From Stigonema ocellatum SAG 48.90 = DSM 106950 (GTDB taxonomy: Bacteria > Cyanobacteriota > Cyanobacteriia > Cyanobacteriales > Nostocaceae): DNA of 64,000 nt. How positions within the stretch are numbered: the stretch's first letter is position 1; each line of letters begins with the position of its first letter. The notes below the pieces were generated by a model that was given only the letters and a program-made list of their open reading frames with translations, was not told the origin of the DNA and did not search any database. Both the position numbers and the translations under genes were made by a program. Below are positions 17,359-26,224 of the stretch, piece by piece. The stretch is taken from NCBI GenBank assembly GCA_016903675.1, contig JADQBA010000003.1, forward strand, positions 115,234-179,233, given 5' to 3'.

Positions 17359-17796
17359 GTGGAACTCTCTAATAAATCCGAATACGCACTTCTAGCCCTG
17401 TTAGAGCTAGCCAGCTGCTATAATAGCGGCGAATCTTTACAAATCCGACAGATAGCAGTACTACAAGATATACCGAATCGCTATCTAGAGCAACTATTGG
17501 CGACTTTAAGACGTGGAGGTCTGATTAAAAGCATACGCGGAGCTAAAGGTGGCTACGTTCTGGCACGAGATCCCCGAAAAATTACCGTTCTGGATGCTTT
17601 CATCTGTATTGAAGGCGCAGACGCTGTTATGCCAGATGAGGATGCGCCTCCCCAAACAGTAGAAAGTGATGTAATATATGAAGTTTGGCACGAAGCGCGT
17701 CAAGCAGCTTACTCCGTTTTGCAAAACTATACGCTCCAAGACCTTTGTGAACGGCGAGCAACCCGACGAAACATGGAACTGATGTACTACATTTAG
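17359..17796 (+). CDS. Rrf2-family transcriptional regulator
   Basis: Start set at the GTG at 17359, giving the usual Rrf2 beginning (V/M)ELSNKSEYALLALLELA; an upstream ATG at 17323 adds twelve residues. The winged-helix region reads IRQIAVLQDIPNRYLEQLLATLRRGGLIKSIRGAKGGYVLARDP. In IscR/NsrR-type regulators three clustered cysteines near residues 90-105 bind an iron-sulfur cluster; here that cluster is absent, with scattered cysteines only, so cluster sensing is unlikely. The closest iron-sulfur gene (iscS) is 21 kb away. Confidence 0.88.
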   Translation: MELSNKSEYALLALLELASCYNSGESLQIRQIAVLQDIPNRYLEQLLATLRRGGLIKSIRGAKGGYVLARDPRKITVLDAFICIEGADAVMPDEDAPPQTVESDVIYEVWHEARQAAYSVLQNYTLQDLCERRATRRNMELMYYI

Positions 17797-17905
17797 AATT
17801 AAAATTAAAATCTTGGATGGATCGGTTTTCCTCCCATCCTCTTCCCCCCTATCTCACCAAGAATTTCGCCAGAATTTGAGTAGGGTCATATGAGGAAAGT
17901 AAACT

Positions 17906-18100
17906 ATGTTTCCGTTTGTTGATTTTTGGCATAATTCCTACTGTGGAGGCGAGCAACTTTCTCGGAAAGCTCAATTACAGCGTAAGCTGAGATTCCTTAA
18001 GACTATCCGAGATGATTTAGACACTAAACTTGCAGGTCTGAATGCTTCTATTGGTAAGGTTGAGCAGCAGTTAAATCAAGAAGATGTAACTCAAGTCTAA
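17906..18100 (+). CDS. Small hypothetical coiled-coil protein
   Basis: 64 residues, with GAGGA about nine bases upstream of the ATG. After a short aromatic N-terminus (MFPFVDFWHNSYCGG), residues 20-60 form a charged helix (KAQLQRKLRFLKTIRDDLDTKL, then NASIGKVEQQL), likely a coiled coil. The family is not recognised. It lies 110 bases after the Rrf2 gene on the same strand and may be co-transcribed. Confidence 0.55.
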   Translation: MFPFVDFWHNSYCGGEQLSRKAQLQRKLRFLKTIRDDLDTKLAGLNASIGKVEQQLNQEDVTQV

Positions 18101-18923
18101 CAGCAACACAAAATCGCTGGATTGTACCTGGTGCGTTCAAGCAACAGTTCCCCACCGCTAATTTTATAGCTTAGAGTAGTTTCCCCTGTAGAGACGATAC
18201 ATGTAACGTCTCTACAGAATTTTCATTTCTTGCAATAAAATTGTGTAATTTGGCTTGTAGTTGCGCTTTAGCGCCCTTAGCGCCACTACGAACCAAAAAT
18301 GATTTATAGCAGTTTGCGAGTCAGCAGTTCTGTGGTAGGGGCGCGGCGGCATTGCGCCCCTACCATTAGGTGTGCCTCACCCGGTTAAAATCCGCTATAT
18401 TAACGCCGATATACTTACCATCGCCTCAAATTTGTAGGCTTTATTGCTATTAATTACCTCCAACTTAATAGAGATTTTCATACATTTAAAAATCTATATA
18501 GGAATCCTAAATCATTTGTGAAAAATCTTAAGTAGTGTAGGGTGGGCACTGCCCACCATGTCTGGGTTTTGTAGGGCATAGCCCCACCTACGTGTATTTC
18601 AAAAATCTGCGGAGGATTCCTATAGGAATCCTAAATTATTTGTGAAAATCCCAAGCCCCAGAAACCCGGTTCCTCTACTTTCACGAATCAAATAGGACTA
18701 CTATAGCAGTCCTATTTGATTTTTGAACTTAAATCATTTATTGCTCACAAATCATTTAGGAGCGCTATATTCTATTCAGAAGAATTAATAAATTAATTTT
18801 TCATTTTAAATTTCCAACTATAACCTCAAGTTAGCGACGATCATCCTATCAGGTGATGTCACTCAGAAATTATAAACGCTAACTTGAAAGTACCAGTGTT
18901 AATGAACTCTGGAAACTAAAAAT
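18101..18923. repeat. Long intergenic repeat cluster
   Basis: No gene is visible in 820 bases. From left to right it holds a CTGTAGAGACG/CGTCTCTACAG hairpin (about 18188), a GTAGTTGCGCTTTAGCGC fragment (about 18258), a GGTAGGGGCGC/GCGCCCCTACC palindrome (about 18335-18363), a copy of the GTGGGCA-type repeat (about 18495-18625), two direct repeats of TATAGGAATCCTAAATNATT, a CCCGGTT fragment, and a TAGCAGTCCTATTTGA end of the TATAGCAATCC type. Confidence 0.6.
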
Positions 18924-19322
18924 ATGAAAAAGATTATTCCGGCTAGTCTAGTAGTTTTAGCCACTACATCTGCATTTCTATTTAACAATCAACCAGTTCA
19001 AGCTCATGGGCGTTTCTACCACTACCCGTTCTATGAAAACCACTATCCCTTCTATGACCAATATCCAGCAAGGTACTGCTATCCTGTTGCTGGATGGCTA
19101 ATTAAAGAAGACCCAGCCTATCACCCTCAAGCCTACGCTGACGGCTACCGTCAAGGAAGGAAGAGCGCGGAAAACGGAGAGTCATATAAACCACGTACTG
19201 CTGGTGGCGAATTTGCTCGTGGTTTTGAAGATGGTTATTACGTTCGGGAATTTACTGGTCAGAAACATATTGTTCCTGACAGGTATAGACCATACACCAC
19301 ATCAAACTGTGGTTGGTATTGA
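18924..19322 (+). CDS. Secreted tyrosine-rich hypothetical protein
   Basis: 132 residues with a clear signal peptide (KKIIPASLVVLATTSAFLF, cleavage predicted near QAHG, residue 30). The mature part is rich in Tyr, His and Pro (FYHYPFYENHYPFYD). It then reads YADGYRQGRKSAENGESY and GGEFARGFEDGYY, two short G-x-R/G-x-D repeats like those in small exported proteins of unknown function. Two cysteines (YCYP; NCGWY) might form a disulfide. The family is not recognised. Confidence 0.75.
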   Translation: MKKIIPASLVVLATTSAFLFNNQPVQAHGRFYHYPFYENHYPFYDQYPARYCYPVAGWLIKEDPAYHPQAYADGYRQGRKSAENGESYKPRTAGGEFARGFEDGYYVREFTGQKHIVPDRYRPYTTSNCGWY

Positions 19323-19478
19323 TTTTGTCTCAAGAGCTAAGTTGGAGAATTCGTAATTCGTAATTTATTTGCTAATTATGAATTACGGATTTGTTTTGCT
19401 TTAGCTATGGGATAATAGACGAGTTGGATGCACCAATTCAAGCGATCGTGCTAGATCCACTTATTTAGGAGGTATTTT

Positions 19479-20213
19479 TTGGCATCAATTAAGTGTAGAA
19501 ATGTGACGTTTACCAATATCCAGGCGATTTTGTTTGACAAAAACGGCACTTTGGAAGATTCAGAAGTGTATTTGCGATCGCTCGGACAAAGAGTCGCAAG
19601 GATCATAGACGCTCAAATTCCAGGAATTGGGGAACCGCTGTTAATGGCGTTTGGCATCAATGGTGATAGCCTAGATCCAGCAGGATTAATTGCGGTAGCG
19701 AGTCGCCGCGAAACAGAAGTAGCAGCAGCAGCATATATTGCAGAAACTGGACGGGGTTGGTTTGAGTCATTAGCGATCGCACGTCTTGCTTTAGATGACG
19801 CTGAAAAATACATTGGCAATACTCCTTCACCTCTGTTTGTAGGGAGCTTGGACGTATTAAAATCCCTGTGGGAAGCAGGACTGAAACTCGGTATTCTCTC
19901 AGCAGCCACAACCTCAGAGGTGCATGATTTTATCAAACATCATCAGTTAAGTGATTACATGCACATGTTCATGGGTGTTGATGAAGGTCCGAGTAAACCA
20001 GATCCAGTTTTATTTTTAAAAGCTTGTAAATCCTTAGAAGTAGAACCAGGCGTCACACTCATGGTAGGCGATTCTGTGGGTGACATGCAAATGGCACGTA
20101 ATGCCAAAGCAGCAGGTTGCATTGGTGTCACTTGGATAGGTAAGCCGGACAATGTCCAAGGTGCAGATGTGGTAATTAATCAACTCGACGAAATTCAAAT
20201 TCTAACCTCATAA
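19479..20213 (+). CDS. HAD-superfamily hydrolase with altered motif I
   Basis: Start is the TTG at 19479, supported by a perfect AGGAGG six bases upstream (19467-19472); no ATG start fits. The 244-residue protein has motif I LFDKNGTLEDS (nucleophile D20, with Asn at position 22 in place of the usual second Asp), motif II ILSAATTSE, motif III GPSKPDPVLF and motif IV LMVGDSVGDMQMARNAKAAG. It resembles phosphoglycolate-phosphatase-like HADs. The D-to-N change is expected to reduce phosphatase turnover; this is an inference. Confidence 0.85.
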   Translation: MASIKCRNVTFTNIQAILFDKNGTLEDSEVYLRSLGQRVARIIDAQIPGIGEPLLMAFGINGDSLDPAGLIAVASRRETEVAAAAYIAETGRGWFESLAIARLALDDAEKYIGNTPSPLFVGSLDVLKSLWEAGLKLGILSAATTSEVHDFIKHHQLSDYMHMFMGVDEGPSKPDPVLFLKACKSLEVEPGVTLMVGDSVGDMQMARNAKAAGCIGVTWIGKPDNVQGADVVINQLDEIQILTS

Positions 20214-20334
20214 ACTCACTCCCCCTAAATAAACACAATCAAATCTAAAACCAATATAATTCATAATTCATAATTCATAATTCATAATTCAAGATGTTAC
20301 GATGTTGTAGTCACTGCTTTAATCCCCACTGTCG

Positions 20335-20799
20335 ATGAACAAACCATTGGATGAAGCGCTTTCCATCGAAGTCGCCCGTCGAATCAAAAGCAAGGCTGAT
20401 AAACCATTTGATAATTCTTACCAAATTGTATTGACAACCAAGGGAGCAACCTATGTACAGGGATTTTTAGCTTTTGCTGGTCAGCCATATCAACCCATAG
20501 AACACAGTTGGATTGAACTAGGCGATCATATAGTGGATCCCACACTACCGTATCTGAACAGAAATGGTCAGGAACTTTGGTATTTTCCGGCACACCGTCT
20601 GACGGTGAAGCAACTGAAAGCCATCATCGAAGAATCTCAGGAAGATTATCCAGAAGATGATCCCTTACCAATATATGGAAACCCACCTTATGAGTATTAC
20701 GGAGACGTGATGTTAGGCGGCAAGGATTACTTAGAAGCTTATCAAGCAGCGGAGGCTAAGTGTAGAGAACTCAATCAACTAAACGCTGAAAGCAACTAA
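20335..20799 (+). CDS. Conserved hypothetical protein
   Basis: 154 residues; no family recognised with certainty. The core ATYVQGFLAFAGQPYQPIEHSWIELGDHIVDPTL, with HSW followed by VDPT, resembles papain- or transglutaminase-like folds, in which the His and Asp would be catalytic, but no upstream cysteine is in place. The C-terminal half is acidic (EESQEDYPEDDPLPIYG). It stands alone between the HAD gene and a heptamer repeat tract. Confidence 0.7.
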   Translation: MNKPLDEALSIEVARRIKSKADKPFDNSYQIVLTTKGATYVQGFLAFAGQPYQPIEHSWIELGDHIVDPTLPYLNRNGQELWYFPAHRLTVKQLKAIIEESQEDYPEDDPLPIYGNPPYEYYGDVMLGGKDYLEAYQAAEAKCRELNQLNAESN

Positions 20800-20848
20800 C
20801 TCCTCACTCCTCACTCCTCACTCCTCACTCCTCACTCCTCACTCCTAA
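20799..20848. repeat. CACTCCT heptamer tandem repeat
   Basis: About seven head-to-tail copies of CACTCCT directly follow the stop codon of the preceding gene. This is an STRR-type repeat. Confidence 0.75.
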
Positions 20849-20949
20849 TCCCTGCACTAGCACAGGTCGGCGTAAATAAGCCACCCATTTGAAATATCTA
20901 AAACCCTTACCAAACGTTAATTACGAATTACGAATTACGCATAGCGGTA

Positions 20950-21345
20950 CTAGTTTGATTTCCCATTACTGCCAAAGTACTCGCGATAGCCACAAATTTT
21001 GTCTTCTCGTACATCAAAAGAAACTGCTATCCGATTTTTGTAAGGTTCTCCCAATAACATTCCCTCATCGCGGAACTCAAAAACAACTGTTGTCTCATTG
21101 CTGGTAAAGCGTTCTAGGGTGAGGGTTAGTCCGCCTTTCAAGGATTCAGAAACATATTGGAAAAAAGCTCTAGCATTGTCTTTTCCCACGTTCAATCCGT
21201 GGAATTTTCCTACTGGAAACCAAAAACTGAAGTCTTCTGTAAGCATATCTAAAAACAGATTCCAATCGCCTGTTTCTAGACCATGAGTGAAATGCGCAAA
21301 TGCTTGATGAGCAACTTTCAATGTATTCTCTGACCCTTGTGCCAT
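20950..21345 (-). CDS. NTF2/SnoaL-like protein
   Basis: Start set at 21345 (MAQGSENTLKVAHQ) since GAGG lies five bases upstream; an open frame reaching back to 21516 is untranslated in this view. The 131-residue product has the SnoaL-like pattern HQAFAHFTHGLETGDWNLFLDMLTEDFSFWFPVG, VSFDVREDKICGYREYFG at the end, and a central beta sheet. Such cone-shaped folds serve as isomerases, cyclases or binding domains; the substrate is unknown. It is divergent from the peroxidase gene, with 229 bases between the starts. Confidence 0.75.
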   Translation of the reverse strand: MAQGSENTLKVAHQAFAHFTHGLETGDWNLFLDMLTEDFSFWFPVGKFHGLNVGKDNARAFFQYVSESLKGGLTLTLERFTSNETTVVFEFRDEGMLLGEPYKNRIAVSFDVREDKICGYREYFGSNGKSN

Positions 21346-21574
21346 TATAACCTCTGTGCCGGGATTAATTGGTATACTACCCACAATATAGCGGTTCTCA
21401 ATTACCTGCAATACGCTCCAGCTTGGGGTGGAGGTAACGGGAGACAGGGACAATGAGTGACTTGTCTTGGTGCGGCTGTGCGCCGTGGTAAGTGCATAAG
21501 TTGATTTCACTGACACCTAATTAAAAATCAGGAATTATCTTGACTCAAACTCAACCTTCATTAAGGAGTATCAT

Positions 21575-23272
21575 ATGAGCGGATTTGGTCACGGTTCCGT
21601 CGGCACACGGGAACAAGCATTTACGACTCTGCTGAACTTAAGACAAGAAGGCTATCCACCACATAAACTTGTGGAACTTGCCGCAAATATAAAGGGGGAC
21701 GTTGATACGGTTAAAGACGGTCCCGATCCTGAAGAAAATCTTTGGGTACCAGCAGGCTATACCTACTTTGGTCAATTCATCGATCACGATCTCACCTTCG
21801 ACAACACATCATCACTGAACCCAGCAGATGCTGGACAACAAGATCGTTTCCCTACCAACTTGCGTACCCCACGCTTTGATTTGGACTCCTTATACGGCGA
21901 CGGACCGGATGCTCAGCCTTTCTTATACGCTGAGGACGGTGCTAGTTTGCTGTTCAAAGATAGTCATGAGAATCAATCTCAAACAAGTTTTGAGCAAGCA
22001 ACTCAAGACTTACTGCGTAGCCCCAACGGTCGCGCTATTATTGGCGACAAGCGCAATGACGAAAACTCTATCATCAGCCAAATCCATTTGGCATTTGTAA
22101 GATATCACAATGCAGTGGTTAAAAAGCTTAGCCAAGAGGATAAAGAACTAACTGGTACTGCCCTATTTAATCAAGCACGCGATGAGGTGCGCTGGACTTA
22201 TCAAAAGCTGGTGATCGAAGACTTTTTACCGCGCATTGTCAAAGCTGAAGTGTTTGCTGACCTTAAGGGAGCCATAACATCTCAAGAGCGGGAAGACCTC
22301 TACGCCCTTTATACTGAACATAAGCGTAAAAACTTGCCCCGCGAATTTGTGGTTGCGGCTTACCGCTTTGGACACTCAGGAGTGAGGACAGGTTATCGGC
22401 TGAACAAAGAAACTAGGTTGACTATTTTCCCGTCCAGCAATGATTCAACACCAGATGACGACAGTTTGCTGGGATTTGAACCACTCCCCAAAACCCATGT
22501 CATTGACGACTGGGGTCGCTTTTTTCCAAATACGAAACCTGGAGTTTTCCCCACCGAACTTCGAGATGAACCCGCAGATGGAACACCGCGCCCTGAAGTC
22601 CGGCTACAATTTGCTTACAAAATTGATACCACCTTGGTAGATCCACTTGGTGTTTTGCCACCCAAGGTGCTACCGACCAGTGCGACGGTTGGGGGATTGG
22701 TTAAGGAAGTTGAGGACACAATACGCCCTGACCACTTGCCAGACACAGTGGGTCACCCCCCGCGCCCGTCGTTAGCCCTCCTCAACTTACTTCGTGGCAA
22801 CACATATAAAGTGCAAGGTGGACAAGCGATCGCACATGTACTCAGGGCAAATTCTTTTCCGGTTAAAATACTAGACCCAAAGCACCTATCTACGAGAAAA
22901 GCGGTTCCAGAAGTTCCAGAAAAGGATGGTGCATTTTTCAAATTTGAAGAAATCGATTCAACTCTTCAAACAGATACTCCTCTGTGGTTTTATATCTTAG
23001 CCGAAGCCCAAGCCTCGGTTGTGGATGCAATCAAATTAGATCCAGATGGCACATTCAGTGAAAAACAACTCCTCAAGGACAATGGAGCAAAAACTCAGCT
23101 AGGCTGGGTGGGCGGTCGGATTGTAGCCGAGGTGTTTTATGGTCTGCTGGATTCAGATAGTGAGTCCTACTTCAATGCAGCACCTGAAGACTGGAAGCCG
23201 ATTCTAGGCGGTAATGGAGACGTGATCTTCGCTAACTTTCTCAAGTTCGCCGGACTAACCATCGGAAACTGA
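21575..23272 (+). CDS. Animal-type heme peroxidase family protein
   Basis: 565 residues with AAGGAG six bases before the ATG. The distal heme site reads YFGQFIDHDLTF: Q67, D70 (heme-linking aspartate in the family) and H71 match the GQ..DHD signature of mammalian-type peroxidases. IGDKRNDENSIISQIHLAFVRYHN matches the peroxidase core, and RFGHSGVR supplies the proximal histidine. No signal peptide is visible. It probably oxidises halides or organic substrates with peroxide. It is divergent from the NTF2-like gene and may share a regulatory region with it. Confidence 0.9.
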   Translation: MSGFGHGSVGTREQAFTTLLNLRQEGYPPHKLVELAANIKGDVDTVKDGPDPEENLWVPAGYTYFGQFIDHDLTFDNTSSLNPADAGQQDRFPTNLRTPRFDLDSLYGDGPDAQPFLYAEDGASLLFKDSHENQSQTSFEQATQDLLRSPNGRAIIGDKRNDENSIISQIHLAFVRYHNAVVKKLSQEDKELTGTALFNQARDEVRWTYQKLVIEDFLPRIVKAEVFADLKGAITSQEREDLYALYTEHKRKNLPREFVVAAYRFGHSGVRTGYRLNKETRLTIFPSSNDSTPDDDSLLGFEPLPKTHVIDDWGRFFPNTKPGVFPTELRDEPADGTPRPEVRLQFAYKIDTTLVDPLGVLPPKVLPTSATVGGLVKEVEDTIRPDHLPDTVGHPPRPSLALLNLLRGNTYKVQGGQAIAHVLRANSFPVKILDPKHLSTRKAVPEVPEKDGAFFKFEEIDSTLQTDTPLWFYILAEAQASVVDAIKLDPDGTFSEKQLLKDNGAKTQLGWVGGRIVAEVFYGLLDSDSESYFNAAPEDWKPILGGNGDVIFANFLKFAGLTIGN

Positions 23273-23306
23273 GCAAGTGCGCTTTTAGAGGCGGCGTAGT
23301 ATTCTA

Positions 23307-23524
23307 GGACTTACACATTGACAGAGAACGCAGACTATGCATCACATTCTCGTTACAAGGCAGAGCCTTGTAATGCTCCTTGGTGGAGGCTCTGCCTCCC
23401 ATTAAACGCGGAGGCAGAGCCTCCCTTAATTACGTCCCCAGGCGGAGCCTGGGAACGAGGCAACGGGGCAAACGGCGAAGTTTCGTTATGCACATGATGC
23501 TTGATTTGTAAAGTGTGTAAGTCC
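23307..23524. mobile_element. MITE, GGACTTACRCA family, copy 2
   Basis: Perfect 11-base inverted ends, GGACTTACACA (23307-23317) and TGTGTAAGTCC (23514-23524). The interior has a different cargo from copy 1: the palindromic series GGCAGAGCC, GGAGGCTCTGCCTCC, GGAGGCAGAGCCTCC and CCCAGGC/GCCTGGG. The element lies between the peroxidase and MDR genes, which converge. Confidence 0.65.
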
Positions 23525-23645
23525 TGTATTCATTCATTAAGCCTCGTCTTTGGGGTTAGATTTGGGCGATCGCGTAGTTTTCTAGACAGGCGATCGCTCT
23601 TTGATTTGAGATAATCAAGGCATTTTGGGCATAATTTCTGAGTTC

Positions 23646-23701
23646 GTAGTTGCGCTTGGGCGCAAAAAAAACCGCGATTTTATGCGCCCAAGCGCAACTA
23701 C
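23646..23701. terminator. GTAGTTGCGCTTGGGCGCA hairpin
   Basis: A 19-base perfect stem (23646-23664 with 23683-23701) encloses an 18-base loop. Its right arm covers the stop codon of the MDR gene (23698-23700). It belongs to the window-wide GTAGTTGCGC hairpin family and may end transcription from the right. Confidence 0.5.
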
Positions 23702-24711
23702 AAACCAGCGACTACTTTGCCGCAATTTCTGCCACTGAGTAAGTATTCAACTGCAGCAGCAATGGATTCTATTCCCTGAAACTCGGTTGGATCAACGGCA
23801 ATTTTTAGTTTGTTGGTGTAGAACAGGTCTAGTAGGCGATCGCGTGCCTCAACCATATATTCTTTATAGAGGGGCATGAGAAATCCTCGTACCGAAGTTG
23901 CTTTCCAGAAGAGCTTTTGATAAATTCGTGGTTGTGTGACTTGCTCGAAATTATTGGCATATTCGGAAATGAAACCAACCACGACTAAACGTCCCCGAAT
24001 TGCCAAGTTATCCACACAGGTATCGAAGACCTGTTTACCTACACAATCGAAAACGAGGTGAACGCCATTGGGGTATTCTTGCTTGAGGACTTGATTGAGG
24101 TTTTCTGTGCGGTAGTTAATGATGCGATCGCATCCCAACTCCTTCAGTAACTGTCCCTTAGTATCCGATCCACAAGTCCCAATGACATGATTACCAGCTA
24201 ACTTTGCCAACTGTACCGCAATATGACCAGTACCACCCGCAGCCGCTGTCACCAAGACAACTTCTTGGCTTTTCATTTCCCCGACTTGTTCTAAGGCAAC
24301 CAAAGCTGATACACCAGTAGGCATCAGGGTTAGTATCTCTGGTGTAGCTTCACGAACCTTGAATGCTAGGTCAGCGTTGATCGCCTGATACTCGCGATAC
24401 CCTCCCCCGCGTGCAGTAGTAACCACAGCATCACCAACTTGGAAATCTGTGACATTCTTTCCAACCGCTACGACTTCTCCCACCGCTTCCACACCCAAAT
24501 CAAAAGGGGGAGTTAAGTTAACGTAACTCACTTCGCCTCGGCAAATTAAAGTGTCGAACCCTGCGTTGACTCCAGCGAATTTATTACGAATAATAATTTC
24601 ACTAGGTGCAGGTTCGGGAATAGGGAGTTCTACAATTTCAATAGCTGATTTGAAGTCTTGAGCAAACTGTTTTGCAATAAGTTTTTTGTAAGTCTTACAC
24701 TCTTGTAACAT
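23698..24711 (-). CDS. Zinc-independent MDR oxidoreductase (quinone/prostaglandin reductase-like)
   Basis: 337 residues from the ATG at 24711, with AAGG five bases upstream (a GTG at 24717 is possible). The MDR cofactor motif is VTAAAGGTGHIAVQLAKLAG, followed by IGTCGSDTKGQLLKELGCDRIINY. The N-terminal GroES-like part is FAGVNAGFDTLICRGEV. There are no zinc-ligand cysteines in the usual place. The ELGCDRIINY stretch recalls PTGR3/ZADH2-type enone reductases, an impression only. It is divergent from the Rieske oxygenase pair; their starts are 124 bases apart. Confidence 0.88.
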   Translation of the reverse strand: MLQECKTYKKLIAKQFAQDFKSAIEIVELPIPEPAPSEIIIRNKFAGVNAGFDTLICRGEVSYVNLTPPFDLGVEAVGEVVAVGKNVTDFQVGDAVVTTARGGGYREYQAINADLAFKVREATPEILTLMPTGVSALVALEQVGEMKSQEVVLVTAAAGGTGHIAVQLAKLAGNHVIGTCGSDTKGQLLKELGCDRIINYRTENLNQVLKQEYPNGVHLVFDCVGKQVFDTCVDNLAIRGRLVVVGFISEYANNFEQVTQPRIYQKLFWKATSVRGFLMPLYKEYMVEARDRLLDLFYTNKLKIAVDPTEFQGIESIAAAVEYLLSGRNCGKVVAGL

Positions 24712-24835
24712 ACTCACCTTCTATCAGAGTTAGACTAAAATTAGTTGCTAAATTGTATACTAACGAATCCACACACCTCCCTTTCCCCTTGCATTGATGT
24801 GAAAAACACGTTTCCACAGGTATCGTGAAGTTTTT

Positions 24836-26191
24836 ATGACAACTACTCCTGATAAACCAGAGACAGAACAAGTCATTGGCACCTTCTCCATGTCGGAAAT
24901 CGGTCAAGAGTTTAACTGGAGAAACTGTTGGTATCCTGTTACCTTCGTTCAAGACCTACCAAAAAACGATCTTTACAGCTTTTCTCTTTATGCTGAACCC
25001 TTGGTCTTGTATAGAAATCAGGATGGGAAACTAGGGTGTTTAGCAGACTGTTGTCCCCACCGCGCAGCTAAACTCTCCGATGGACAAATTATCGACGGCA
25101 GAATTGAGTGCTTGTATCATGGTTGGCAGTTTGGGGTTGATGGTCAATGTTTACACATTCCCCAATTACCACAAGATGCCAAAATACCCACTCATGCCTG
25201 TGTAAAATCCTTTAAAGTTGTAGAACGCCAAGGCATAGTTTGGATGTGGGCTGGAAACCCAGAAACGGCTGATGAAAAACTCATCTTAACCATACCAGAA
25301 CTAGACAATCCGGCATTTGTCAGCATAGACATCATGACTGATCGCCCTTACGACCAAGGCTTTTGCATAGAAAATCTCCTTGACCCGGCTCACTTCCCCA
25401 TCAGTCACCACGGCTCTGATAGCGATCGAAAAAATGCTCAACCGTTGGAATTTGAAGTGCTTCAAACTTCGATCGCAGGCTTTACAGGTCGGTATCGGAA
25501 TGCAGGGAAACCCAACGAAAACTGGATCGACCTTGATTTCTTTGCTCCAAATTTAATTCAATACCGATTGTATAATATAGGCAAACTAGGAAACCAGGCA
25601 GGATTGGCTTCTTATCCGCTACCTCTTAGTCAAGGACGATGCCGTGTTCTTTCCAGGTTTTATCGCAACTTTTCGACTTGGAAAATTAAGCTACAACCTC
25701 GTTGGTGGACTCACTTTTACCGTAGCCGAGTCTTAGAGGAAGATATGTATTTTCTCTCAGGAGCGCAGGCAGAAGTCGAACGATTGGGACAAAGCTTAAA
25801 AAAACTTTATTTGCCACTAAAGACATCAGATACCTTAGTCCTTGAATACCGTAAGTGGTTGGATAAATATGGTTCATCTTTGCCGTTTTATCGAGGTTAT
25901 GCTACCTCAAAACTTAATGTTTCTAGTGAAAACGAAGCCTCTACACCTTCCTCACTAGACCGATTCGAGCGCCACACAAAAATTTGTGGTTCCTGTCATC
26001 AAGCTTATCAGGGAACAAAATTAGTGCAGCAAACCTTGATAGGTGTAGCGATCGCCCTAACAGCTTTAGCCATACTAACAGATGACTTGGTGAGTCACAT
26101 AACAGCATTTACAGCTGTATTAGCAGTGAGTTTGGCTGCTGTCACCGAGAAAATGAAAATCAAATTTGAGCGTCCCTATCAGCGTCCCTAG
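24836..26191 (+). CDS. PAO/Tic55-like Rieske oxygenase, first of a tandem pair
   Basis: 451 residues. The Rieske [2Fe-2S] ligands are C73-P-H75 (DCCPHRAAKL) and C92-L-Y-H95 (ECLYHGWQFG). The mononuclear-iron motif is ENLLDPAHFPISHHG. The C-terminal third has the redox CxxC (KICGSCHQAY) that marks the pheophorbide-a-oxygenase/Tic55/PTC52 class, then two hydrophobic segments (LIGVAIALTALAIL; ITAFTAVLAVSLAAV) that anchor it to a membrane. The substrate is unknown; chlorophyll-derived rings are a family precedent. The downstream paralog starts 33 bases after the stop. Confidence 0.92.
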   Translation: MTTTPDKPETEQVIGTFSMSEIGQEFNWRNCWYPVTFVQDLPKNDLYSFSLYAEPLVLYRNQDGKLGCLADCCPHRAAKLSDGQIIDGRIECLYHGWQFGVDGQCLHIPQLPQDAKIPTHACVKSFKVVERQGIVWMWAGNPETADEKLILTIPELDNPAFVSIDIMTDRPYDQGFCIENLLDPAHFPISHHGSDSDRKNAQPLEFEVLQTSIAGFTGRYRNAGKPNENWIDLDFFAPNLIQYRLYNIGKLGNQAGLASYPLPLSQGRCRVLSRFYRNFSTWKIKLQPRWWTHFYRSRVLEEDMYFLSGAQAEVERLGQSLKKLYLPLKTSDTLVLEYRKWLDKYGSSLPFYRGYATSKLNVSSENEASTPSSLDRFERHTKICGSCHQAYQGTKLVQQTLIGVAIALTALAILTDDLVSHITAFTAVLAVSLAAVTEKMKIKFERPYQRP

Positions 26192-26224
26192 TCATTTTGA
26201 ACACAAAAACTTGAGGAAAAGACT

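Noticed and set aside
20799..20848. CRISPR array
   Set aside because: The repeats are contiguous heptamers without spacers; other tandem tracts in the window have the same nature.
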